Below, in pieces: positions 35,538-45,115 of a DNA stretch of 64,000 nucleotides (its first letter is position 1; each line of letters opens with the position of its first letter). Position numbers and translations under genes: made by a program. A model generated the notes under the pieces. That model was not told the DNA's origin and did no database searches. It saw only the letters and a list, made by a program, of their open reading frames with translations. The stretch is from contig JAQFVV010006215.1 of assembly GCA_028023455.1 (NCBI GenBank), positions 7,671,230 to 7,735,229 of the forward strand, given 5' to 3'. The DNA is from Epiperipatus broadwayi (taxonomy: Eukaryota; Onychophora; Udeonychophora; Euonychophora; Peripatidae).

Positions 35538-36112
35538 TTTGTGGTAATACGTCATAGCAAGAAAAATCCTAAAGTACCTGTAAAAAATATTATAGTATGG
35601 AAAAGCCCAAAACGGACGTAAAATATATAAAATTTAAAAAAAATATTATAGTATTAATCTAAAAATGCTCAAAAATAAAAAATACAAAGAAATACAGCTA
35701 CTCCAAATTATTATCTGTTAATTACAAAAACCCAAAGTATTAATCTCAACACGCTAAAAAAAAATAGTATGGAAAAGCACAAAATGGACGCAAATCTTAA
35801 ATGTAAAAAATATTACAGTATGGAAAAGCCCAAAATGGACGTAAAATTGGAAAAGCCCAAAATAAACGTAAAATTGGAAAAAAATATTATAGTATTAATC
35901 TAAAAATGCTCGAAAATAAAAAATACAAAAAATTACCAAATTATTATCTATTAATTACAAAAACACAAAGTAAAAAATTGGTAAAATATGTAAAATTTGA
36001 AAAAAATATTATAGGAGAAAATAGTATGGAAAAGCATAAAATATTAGAGTAAAATATTGTAGTATTAATCAAATAATACAACTTTAAGCAACTTACATCA
36101 AAAAAATCTCTG

Positions 36113-36396
36113 GAAAATCTCAACACCAAAGTCTAAAAAAGCACAAAAAAAACGTATGTACTGACTCCATGAACGGCGTACTTACAAAAGACAGAATGAA
36201 AAAATTTGACATACTCTCTCGACTTAAATCTTGCGGATCACCACGCGGATCAGTATGATAAAAAATAATGTTTCCATAGATTAGTTATGCCAGTGTCTTA
36301 GTTGCCATGACAACATATATCTAATCTTCGATGAAATCTTATCGGCAAAAAACATGCTAAGTGTAATACGTCATAGCTCATAAAATCCCAAACTAC
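36113..36396. repeat. Right terminal direct repeat
   Basis: Same limits and content as the left copy. It is followed after 15 bp by the TG start of an LTR at 36412. Confidence 0.85.
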
Positions 36397-37136
36397 CAAA
36401 TTAAATATCTTTGTTGTGTTTTGTATAAATTTTGCACTCCAGAAAAAGTAAAGAAAATATATGAGAAATATATTTTACATCACTAACTGATAAGGATTTA
36501 ATTAGTAATTAAATTTGCTTAGAATGTAACAATAAAAAATATTTATGTATTTGCGATAAGAAAATTGCATTTAATATGCTGACAAAGATTTGTTATTTAT
36601 AAATATTTCTTGATACAGCGGAAATTGAAAATACTAATTAAAAACACTAATAGGAAATACAAGACTGATAACAGTCAAGAATGAATCCTAGATTTCTGGA
36701 GGTTAACATACATGTATAAATAGTTTGAGCAGCAAAGTGCATTGTTCTGATTCCAGGGTATTTACCAAGTGAACGGTTGCCGAAACCTTTTAAGTGACAG
36801 ATGCTAGAGAAGCTTAACAGTGCAGTGCTCTAGTGCAAAGCCAACATGTTTGCGAGCAGCTGCTGAACAGGACCAAAGAGTTTGGAATACCATGCAGAAA
36901 GCAGTCAGTTGTGAAGTGCATCATGGCAAGTGAACCAAATGAACTATATATATTGTGTGTGTAGTGATAACTTTTCGCTATTAATTAATTTTCATCATTT
37001 ATTTGTGGTTATTATTTATTGTCTTAATTGTTGATATTCTAAGTGCTTGGATTTCAAATACACAACACATTGGCACAGTCATCATTTCAAACTTGTGAGT
37101 AGTGAATAAATTGTGAAAAGTTAATAATCTAAAGAA

Positions 37137-37910
37137 TGGTGAAAATATCACTAGGTCAGTTAGTAATAAACAATTCAATGTGAGTAATGCAAGTCATTGC
37201 CATGGTATGCCATGCAATTGGAAAATTTCTTCTTATTAAACAGAATCAAAGATAATAAGAAGAAGTTAGCTGCTTTAATGGGTATGTTGGGATTAACAGT
37301 CATTGACATTATAAGCAAGTATTTTGACATACCCATAACAAAAGGAATAGGATATGAAGAAATAATCAATAAACTAAGCAAAACATTTTAATCCCCAGAC
37401 CATCCAGACACATTTCCAGATTAGCTTTAAGAACAGGAGGCAATGGAAGGGTGAATTGATAAAAAATTATGGAATTGTATTAAAAGAACTATTTAAAGTA
37501 TGTGGATAAGGTGATTATGTAGTCAAAATTTTGTAATATTAATTAATCTGGCACATGTCAGAGGACAGACTCTGACAAAACCTGTTTGTTGATGCAGAAT
37601 TAAAGTTTGAAAAAGTCATTGAAAAGGAAGTGATCCATGAACTTATCATGGAACAGGCAGCACTTTTCAGTAATGAAAATTACAGCAAAACAACAGTGTA
37701 TAAAACGGAGTGTGAAACAGAAATTTAAAATAGCTTCTGTGCAAATAAAGGTTTTAGAAAAAAATAAAAGTGTTTTTGCTGTGAAAGTCAGGGCAAATCA
37801 AAAAGGACTGTACATTTAAAGATGAACAATGCCATATCTGTAAATGTAAAGGCTACCTAGCATGAATGTGTAGAGAATCACCAGGAAGTGAGAGTCAAGA
37901 AAGATAATCT
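37137..37910 (+). pseudogene. gag-like pseudogene with two decayed zinc knuckles
   Basis: The frame at 37197-37391 ('WYAMQLENFFLLNRIKD', 'EEIINKLSKTF') and the shifted continuation ('HFQISFKNRRQWKGELI', 'NYGIVLKELFKVCG') fit the helical capsid part of Gypsy gag. At about 37765-37880 two C-x2-C...C blocks follow: 'CFCCESQGKSKR' has lysine in place of the knuckle histidine, and 'CHICKCKGYLA' is interrupted by a stop. Gag packages the element RNA; this copy cannot. At least three frameshifts or stops are visible. Confidence 0.6.
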
Positions 37911-37981
37911 AACCGAGGTACAAATGGTAGAATTTATAGCATATTAACTATATAAAGACTAAGGGAAACACATTATCATGA

Positions 37982-38311
37982 GGAATAGGACCAATTCACA
38001 AAGATGACACCCCAAACATAAGATCAGAAAACGGAATAATAGAGATGATTAAATTACAAACAGAAAATAAGAATTTAAAGGAAACTATGAATAGTTGTCA
38101 GATACAGTTACAATGCCAAAACTATCATGTGAATGAATTGACCTGTAACATAGAAGACAACAACGATATGAGTGTGTCATTACAGACCAAACTGCAAGAG
38201 TTGGAATCAATGGTGAACCTACTAGAAAAGAAATTGGAGATTTTAGAATCCAGAAATGGTGAATTATATAATGAGCTGAAGCAGAAATTGCAGGAAAATC
38301 AGCATTTATAG
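37982..38311 (+). CDS. Coiled-coil open frame inside the LTR element
   Basis: An open frame of 109 codons runs from 37982 (first ATG at 38045) to a stop at 38309. From the ATG the peptide has leucine/isoleucine at heptad spacing among E, K, N and Q ('LQTENKNLKETMNS', 'LQTKLQELESMVNLLEKKLE', 'ELYNELKQKLQENQHL'), typical of a parallel coiled coil of 80 or more residues. It stands where protease and RT would be in a complete Gypsy element. It may be a rapidly changing gag extension, or host sequence picked up by the element. Decayed frames of the same character continue to about 38570. Whether it is translated is unknown. Confidence 0.45.
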   Translation, partial: GIGPIHKDDTPNIRSENGIIEMIKLQTENKNLKETMNSCQIQLQCQNYHVNELTCNIEDNNDMSVSLQTKLQELESMVNLLEKKLEILESRNGELYNELKQKLQENQHL

Positions 38312-38888
38312 CAGAAGAATAATCAGTTACTTAAAGAAGCAGAAGAATGAAAGTAAAAGAATTATGTGAATGGGTAGAGTTTTGGCAGTAGTATGAACTG
38401 GAAGTACAAGAAAAGATTGTCAAGAATGAAAATGAAATGGACACTTTCAAAGATTTTTCAAAACAAGAAAAATCTTCAGATAGTAAGCTGCCAGACATAA
38501 AAACCAAAGAACAAGAAAAAATGCAAAGTTTCTCCAAGTAGGAGGAAAAAGCACCCAAGGTGACAAGGAAAAAGAGAGTTTAGATAATTTTCAAGGTTAC
38601 ATTTATTAATCGGAAAAATGTTTTTTTTTTCTGAGTGAGGGAAGGTGTCATGTTTTGTATAAGTTTTATCCAGAAAAAGTAAAGAAAATGTATGAGAAAT
38701 ATATTTTAGATTGCTAATTGATAAGGATTTAATTAATGATTAAATTTATCTAGAATGTAACAATTAAAAATATTTATGTATTTGCAATAAGAAAATTGTA
38801 TTTGATAATTGCCAAGAAATATTTGTTAATTATAAATATTTTTTGATACAATGGAAATTGAAAATATTAATTAAAAACACTAATAGAA

Positions 38889-39788
38889 AATTGTAATTAT
38901 AAATATGCGACTTTTTTCGCATATATTAGTGAAGCTATAATTATACTATAATGTGTAATATGTCTGCTTAGCGCTTTCGAAATTTAATGTTCAAATCTCA
39001 TACTCATAGCTTTACAAATGAAGACTGTTGTGATTTATTGTACACATATGCAAATGAGTTTGAATTTTTAATTAGTTAGTCCAGTGTTTGGAGAGAGCAA
39101 AGCATGCCTCTTCTATTAATGGCACTGAGATCATTTGCTATGTAAAAAGCTGCTTTGACTTTTCTTTTGGCATCACTCTTCTCTTTGCAAATTATTTGAG
39201 CAGAACTGCGTTTGAATACATGGCCTATAGCTGCTTGGTGATCCCAGAAGACTGATACTCCTTCATTTTTATTTTTAACCCTGTTGTATGTATACCTGTG
39301 TTGATAAACTCTTGTATATACTATAATACACCATATACTCTTTAATTTACACTGTACAATGCAGTTAACATAAGATGTACAGTGTAAATTAAGGAGTATA
39401 TGGTGTATTATAGTATATATAATTAAGCAATGCAAATAAGAAATGGAATAAAATTTAAACTCTTGTATTGAGGTTAACCCAAGTCTCACTGTAGTAAGAT
39501 GCTTGGCAACCTAATTGAGGGCATGCCATTTTATAGAACACATGAGGGGCTTGATCTTTTTCTATTTTATCTCTGGAATTATTTATTAGTCGGTTAGTGC
39601 TAGGAGGTGTTCTGAAACTAAATTTGAAATTGTTAGAGATTTTTTTTTGCAATATTTGAAGTTACATTAGGTATAAAAGGAATTGTTAAGTATTTCATAT
39701 TGTCTTTAGGCTGTTTATTTCTGAGTTTTCTATAAAATGTTTTTATTCTCTGATTGATCATATTGGGTTTAAAGACTATGTTAGTCAC
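38889..39788 (-). pseudogene. PLE GIY-YIG fragment, second minus copy, interrupted
   Basis: The order of parts is as in the 31.97-32.43 kb copy: linker, 'YKMACPQLGC', then 'YYSETWVNLNTRV' and 'RVYQHRYTYNRVKNKNEG'. The glycine of the Y-G-E-T strand is serine here. The nuclease is interrupted at 39318-39455 by a small insertion with a 12-13 bp target duplication, and the frame is lost at about 39640. After the stop come the diverged hammerhead-like hairpin (about 38965-39007) and 3' tail. It abuts the plus copy at the palindrome centre near 39785. Confidence 0.75.
39318..39455. mobile_element. 138-bp fold-back-headed insertion with 13-bp target duplication
   Basis: The bases 'taaactcttgtat' lie at 39305-39317 and again at 39456-39468; the uninterrupted PLE copies have them once. 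The insert starts with an inverted repeat of about 42 bp ('atactataatacaccatata', 'actgtac' / 'gtacagt', 'tatatggtgtattatagtat') and ends with an unpaired 'aataagaaatggaataaaat' tail. The long duplication suggests reverse-transcription-primed insertion and not a cut-and-paste MITE. Confidence 0.75.
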
Positions 39789-40335
39789 TAACATAGTCTT
39801 TAAACCCAATATGATCAATCAGAGAATAAAAACATTTTATAGAAAACTCAGAAATAAACAGCCTAAAGACAATATGAAATACTTAACAATTCCTTTTATA
39901 CCTAATGTAACTTCAAATATTGCAAAAAAAAAAAATCTAACAATTTCAAATTTTAGTTTCAGAACACCTCCTAGCACTAACCGACTAATAAATAATTCCA
40001 GAGATAAAATAGAAAAAGATCAAGCCCCTCATGTGGTCTATAAAATGGCATGCCCTCAATTAGGCTGCCATGCATCTTACTATGGTGAGACTCGAACTAA
40101 CCTCAATACAAGAGTTTACCAACACAGGTATGCATACAACAGGGTTAAAAATAAAAATGAAGGAACATCAGTCTTCTGGTACCACCAAGCAGCTACAGGC
40201 AATGTATTCGAACCCAGTTCTGCCCAAATAATTTGCACAGAGAAGAGTGATGCCACAAGAAAAGTCAAAGAAGCTTTTTACATAGAAAATTATCTCAGTG
40301 CTTTGCTCTCTCCAAACAATGGACTAACTAATTAA
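39787..40335 (+). pseudogene. PLE GIY-YIG endonuclease fragment, best preserved copy
   Basis: The frame is open from the palindrome centre to the stop at 40333-40335. It contains the linker ('INQRIKTFYRKLRNKQPKD', 'TPPSTNRLINNSRDKIEK'), 'HVVYKMACPQLGC' with the PLE cysteine pair, 'YYGETRTNLNTRVYQHR' with the catalytic arginine and histidine, and a C-terminal helix region ('KSDATRKVKEAFYIENYLSA'). This is a full-length nuclease domain and natural C terminus, but with no RT upstream. The first 15 or so codons reported from 39754 belong to the inverted neighbour. The 3' region that follows has the hammerhead-like hairpin at 40393-40430 and a tail ending near 40555. Confidence 0.85.
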
Positions 40336-41743
40336 AAATTCAAACTCATTTGCATATGTGTACAGTAAATCACAACAGTCTTCATTTGTAAAGCTATGAG
40401 TATGAGATTTGAACATTAAATCTCGAAAGCACTAAGCAGAAATATTACACATTATAGTATAATTATAGCTTCATTAATGTATGTGAAAAAAGGCACATAT
40501 TTATAATTAAAAATTTTACTGGTGAAGAGAAAAACAATTTATTACTAATAGAAAATGCAAGACTGGTAAATCCTAGATTGCTGGAGGCAAACCTATGTGT
40601 ATAAATAGTTTGAGCAAAAAAGTGCATTGTTCTGATTCCAGTGAATTTACTAAGTGAATGGTTTACTGAGAGATTTTAAGTGACAGACATGAGAAAAGCA
40701 TAAGTGACAGTGCAGTGCTTTAGTGTGAAGCCAACATGTTTGCAAGCCGCAACTGAACAGGGCCAAAGAATTTGAGAAACCATGCAGAAAGCAGATAGTT
40801 ATGAAGTGAATCGTGGGAAGTGAACTATATATATTGGGTTTGTGTGTAGTGATCACTTTTTGCTATTAATTACTTTTCATCATTTATTTGTGGTTATTAT
40901 TTATTGTTTTAATTGTTGGTATTCCGAGTGCTTGCATTTCAAATAGACAACAATATTAGAATTATTGTCCTGTATAAAATCTCATAAAACTAACTTTTCT
41001 CACTATACATATGTTTTACAGATATAACCTCAATTCATAAGATGAGCTGAAAGCTTAAAAGAGGAACTTTTGCACAGAATTGTTACTGAGATTATTTATT
41101 TATTTATATGCCTTGATTAGGAACTGTATGATTTTTGGAAATTAAATGTTTTAGCAATCAGTAATAAGTATATATAATCTATAAATGATAGATGGAAATG
41201 AATAATTATTTCAGAAATGGAGGTATTCATAGAATATAATTTGAGAAGTTGAATTCTTATTGACTGTAGAAGGGTAATAAGTAAGTAAATCAAATGAAGA
41301 ATCAAAATTTTCTACATTCCCTTTTTCTGTTTATAAAGTGATGGAATTCTTAGTATATATCATATTTCAAAGTAAAATTATTTTAATAAAAAGTATTTAA
41401 AATTTTTCTATTTTTGTCATATTACTTTTTCTTTTAATTGACTTCAAAGATAATCTTTTTTTATTTGCCAAGGTTGAATTCAAGAGTTTTTTTTTCAAAG
41501 CTCAATTCTTATTTATAGTGTCAAAATTATTAATGGAACATCAGTAATTATAATAAGGAATTTATAAATGCTTAATATATTTTCGAGTATCTGTTCCATA
41601 GTAAACTTAGATAATTATCTTATGTTAGTCATTAAATAGTTCTCTACCTGTTATTGCTATACGATAATGGTTTTAAAATAATCTTTATTGGCCGGAGTGT
41701 GTGCCAATCATACAACAAAAACATTGTAATATGATGTGACTTC
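39789..41743 (-). repeat. Right arm of the large inverted duplication
   Basis: It is the inverted match of 30471-32428, ending outside at 'atgatgtgacttc' (41731-41743). It contains the plus-strand PLE nuclease, the TATAAATAG-like block near 40600-40608, and about 0.8 kb of unidentified outer sequence (40950-41743), so the duplication reaches beyond the PLE. Part of the block at 40557-40945 is also directly repeated at 36660-37065 within the left LTR of the Gypsy-type element. Confidence 0.85.
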
Positions 41744-43770
41744 TATCATTCTAATTTGATGTGAAGTAAATTGTTGTACAGAACCTATGATTTATTTTGA
41801 CTGTTAATGTTTTATCATGTGATAGATCTTCAATAATGCATACATATGGTATTTTACATTTAACTTCAACCGCTAATTACTTTATTGGCCAAGTGAGGCA
41901 AAAGTCTAAACTTTTTATTGGTCAACTCACAAACTCAACATCAAAATATACTCATCTTTTAACATTATATTCACTTTAGTTTTGTTTGTAAAAAGTATAT
42001 TAATAATTTGTCAGATTATGAAAGTGAATGAAAGTTTTTTCAAAAATAAATTTCTATTTATATTTCTAAAAATATTTGATAGCAGCAAATCTAAAAATGA
42101 ATGCTAGTAACCAACTAGAAAGTGTTGTGACATCAGTGATATTTTCTTTCTCAGTTTTACGTTCCCGAAAAATAAATAATTTTTACTAAAATCTTATATA
42201 TTTTTCTATAATAATTTTATTTTTAGCATATTTTATCAAAATAATTTATAATATGTCAAAAAATACTTTTAAAATGGTCTAAAACATTCATTTATCACTT
42301 TCGAAATGAAAGAAAAGAAATCGTAATGGTTCATGTTATTGACAAGTGAATTCTTTTGTCCTCAATAGTGGAGAGCAGTCAATGCTTAGAATAGACTGCC
42401 TTCACCCTTGGTTAAATCTTTATGTCAGTTTTATTGATTTTTTACTTGTAAAATAATTCAAGAGAGGGCAGCATCTTACGGAACTTTTTATAACCTTTCA
42501 AATGATGGTAAAATTTTTACCGTAGCGTTAAAAATGATGGAATTTCAACAACTTGAAACGGCTTCAAGTCATCTCGTAAAAATCATGGAAAAGATTAATA
42601 GAACATTTTTATATACTTCTCATAAAACAATAATTTTGACAAATGTAAGAATGCATTGTAAATTCAAGCAGTTGATATATTAGTAACTAATAATAATTTT
42701 GAATAAAGGGCTGTGCCTTCATAATTTAAACATATCAATTTTTGATAATCATATATAACAAAGATCAAACATTGAACAAGTAATTGGAAATATAAATTTA
42801 ATCTCACAAAATTATTATTGACACTTAGAATTACCTTAAATATAATTTTAAAATATTAATAATAAATAATAATAATAATAATCTTATAATATCTTCACAG
42901 ATCATTATCTTTAAATGGATTAACATTACAACATGTGGTTCAACCTCCCATTTTGTTGCTATAACATTACTGAGCAACAACTATAGTTATTATTTAACAG
43001 GAAAAAAAAGAAAGAATATATTTAATTGTTTAGACTGATGATTAATACAAATATTGCAAATCCCACAATGAAATATGGAGGTATGGATAGAATTTTCAAT
43101 AAAGGATAAAACAAAATATTTAGATGAGAGAATAAATATGCACTACTGATATCACATAACAGATTACAATTAAGAGGCAACTGACTTTTAAAATGGATCT
43201 TAATAGATTGTAAGAGATCTGAAAAATGACCACAAGTGAATTGGATAAATGAGATTTGCTTAAGTGATGTGAAGAAGTGAAACTATAAATTAAAAAAAAA
43301 GATTGCATTGAATCAATATTGAAGAGATTATGTAAAGACTGGGAATCCATGATTCTTTCATTCTGTATGACCAGATTTCTTAAACTTTTATTTAAAAAAA
43401 AATCATATCAGTAGAATTTAAAATGTAAATATTTATTTATTACAATTACATTATCATATTTTTACTGTTTCAAAATTATAAGATCTAATGATTGAAAAAC
43501 AATTACTACTATTGAATTAATTGATTGCATTTATTTTTAGAATATTTCTTTTCATTCTTTCTTTTCTGAATCTCAACAATCTTGTTTTCATTTCTACTTT
43601 GATTCAGAAGCTTTTCTCCTTTTTCTGATTTTTGCTAATTATCAATTAGGAAATTTAGTTGCCTGTTCTTCATCAATAAATCAATTGAATAATTATAACA
43701 ATGCTTAACACTAAATTTTATTATTTTTTTGAAACCTTGTGATTCAATATATATATATTATAAGGATTGG
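41744..43770. other. Intron DNA with a possible LINE-tail scrap
   Basis: Mostly AT-rich and featureless. At 43170-43350 broken plus-strand frames resemble the basic C-terminal tail of LINE proteins ('PQVNWI', 'EICLSDVKK'), weakly similar in layout to 27380-27520 and 59885-60000. It is too decayed to class. Confidence 0.3.
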
Positions 43771-45115
43771 GGAAGAGACTCTTGCACTATCTTCCATACA
43801 GAGTGCCACCAGGCCATTTGAACCTGGAAAATTTATATAGTAGGTAGATACTTCGTTGTAACATATCCATTTTTATTCGACCGATATGCCCTAGTCACTA
43901 AGCTCAAGGAGTAGCTGAGATTTAATGATATATACTTTTAAACACATTTTTAATAAAGAAAAGAATAATAAAATAAGCCACTGCCAGTAATAATTACACA
44001 AACTTTTTCTAAACCCCCCCCTGTAACAACAAACACCCGCGCGCCGGCGGAACCTCGCCCCCCCCCCCGCCGGGGCGGTCCCCCTCCTGCCCCTCCCCCC
44101 CTTTACTCTTTTACTAAAACATGGAATGAGAAACTTTTTCCGCTCTGTTGCTTGGGCGACTTCGCCCTCTTTTGGGGCTTTACACCCCCCTTCTTGGTGG
44201 TATAACTCCTTCCTTCTCTACTCTATTGTTAACTTAACAAACACCTCTCCAAGACGGTCATGTGGGTTGATCCCTTCTTCTCTCCCCCCCGTTTTGTTGC
44301 TCCGGGGTTGTCGGGCTCTCTTAGGATCTATCAACCCTCCGCCCCCCTTTACTATTTACTAATGGAATGAATTGAAAATTATTTTTCACCAGGCCTCGGC
44401 CCCGCTCGTGGTGGTCATGGGTTTATCTTGCCTTGTTGTGTGCCTGTTGGGGTGTTTGTTTGGTTTATTTGGTGTGTTGGTGTGGGTTTCTCCTGAAGTG
44501 GGTACAACAAGGCTATCATTGTTGGTGTTGATTTTTGTTTTCATTTCTTCTCTAGTTTTGAGTAAGAGAGGGGGGGGTTAGTCCAGTCAGGTGCTCGATC
44601 GGCTCTCCTGATGAGCGCGAAACTAGTCTGGGGTGTTGGATGAGTGGCCAGTGGGTTTTCGCTGCTCTTGTTGTGTTGGCGTGTCTTATGGGGTGTTGTT
44701 TTGTTTGATTGTTTAATACATTTTGTGTATATGAGATAGTGTATGTGATTTTAGTGGTTTAAAATTGTAATAGATAGTGGTGGATGGTTGTTAAAGGAAA
44801 AAAATGTATGGGTATGAATTAGTTAGATGCTATATAGCTATTGAGTTGGATTGAAAATATTAATAGTGTTTTCAATTTATTCTTAGTTTTGTAGTTAAAT
44901 AGGTTAAAGGTGGGTGTGGAGGGTTGATTAGATTAAGATCTAGGTGCAGTGTTAGATAAGGTTCTGATGAAGGAAAGAAATAGTTGGGGATGTTGGTAGA
45001 GAATAGTTTATTTTGTTAATTTATTTACGTACATATATAAAAATAAATTTGAGGAATAAATTATTTAACATTGCTTTAGGTTTTATTATTATTATTAATT
45101 TTAAGCTTTAATATC
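43771..45115 (-). mobile_element. tRNA-like SINE copy 1, split by a 1-kb GC-rich segment
   Basis: The two pieces 43771-44003 and 45019-45115 together match the continuous copy at 47271-47590. On the minus strand it has an A-box-like 'gagcttagtgactagggc', then 'atatcggtcgaa', and about 60 bases later the B-box-like 'ccaggttcaaatggcc', followed by a non-tRNA body ending 'gagtctcttcc'. This is the layout of a tRNA-derived SINE, although the gap between boxes is long. The extra 1,015 bp (44004-45018) in this copy may be an insertion here or a deletion in the other copy. Confidence 0.6.
44004..45018. other. GC-rich 1-kb segment inside the SINE-like repeat
   Basis: This is the only clearly GC-rich stretch of any length in the window, with long C and G runs at 44015-44100 and clusters such as 'gcgcgccggcgg'. 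Open frames at 44126-44362 and 44372-44581 are low-complexity and P/L-rich and resemble no protein. The second half becomes GT-rich and then grades into AT-rich sequence. It has the look of the 5' untranslated region of a non-LTR retrotransposon, but no coding part follows. I see no target duplication at its edges. Base-calling in the C and G runs may be imperfect. Confidence 0.4.

Larger units (their letters stand above)
32749..36396. mobile_element. Unclassified 3.65-kb element with 283-bp direct repeats and two internal satellites
   Basis: Near-identical direct repeats (about 11 differences) bound the unit: 32749-33031 and 36113-36396. Inside the left repeat a subterminal block (about 33040-33250, with 'tgcgtccattttgtgctttt') has an inverted match at about 35590-35820. 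Between these lie a long-period AT satellite (33240-34290), a 31-bp minisatellite (34350-35250) and a 130-bp hairpin (35407-35537). There is no open frame longer than chance once the satellites are set aside. Terminal direct repeats suggest an LTR-type non-autonomous element; the internal inverted blocks and satellites suggest a rolling-circle or DNA element. The left junction cuts an LTR-like sequence at 'aaatgatga', so the element sits inside older repeats. Confidence 0.6.
36412..38888 (+). mobile_element. Degenerate Gypsy-type LTR element lacking pol
   Basis: Direct repeats begin at 36412 ('tgttgtgttttgtataaatt') and 38646 ('tgtcatgttttgtataagtt') and match for about 240 bp. The second copy is preceded by a purine tract, 'gagtgagggaagg', as a polypurine primer should be. 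The left LTR probably runs on to about 37118, with a TATA-like 'gtataaatagtttgag' near 36714. The right one is cut at 38888, where PLE sequence starts. Between them lie a broken gag and a coiled-coil frame but no protease, RT or integrase. The primer-binding site is not clear. Confidence 0.65.

Noticed and set aside
30471-41743. The inverted duplication as a pure assembly artefact
   Set aside because: The arms differ at scattered positions and the inner copies differ in content (insertion at 39318, substitutions), which a fold-back read error would not give. The caveat is kept in the findings.
44606-44630. Hammerhead-like core, ctgatga then gcgc then gaaac, in the GC-rich segment
   Set aside because: Only four bases separate the two boxes, so stem II cannot form, and the flanks do not pair to give helix I.
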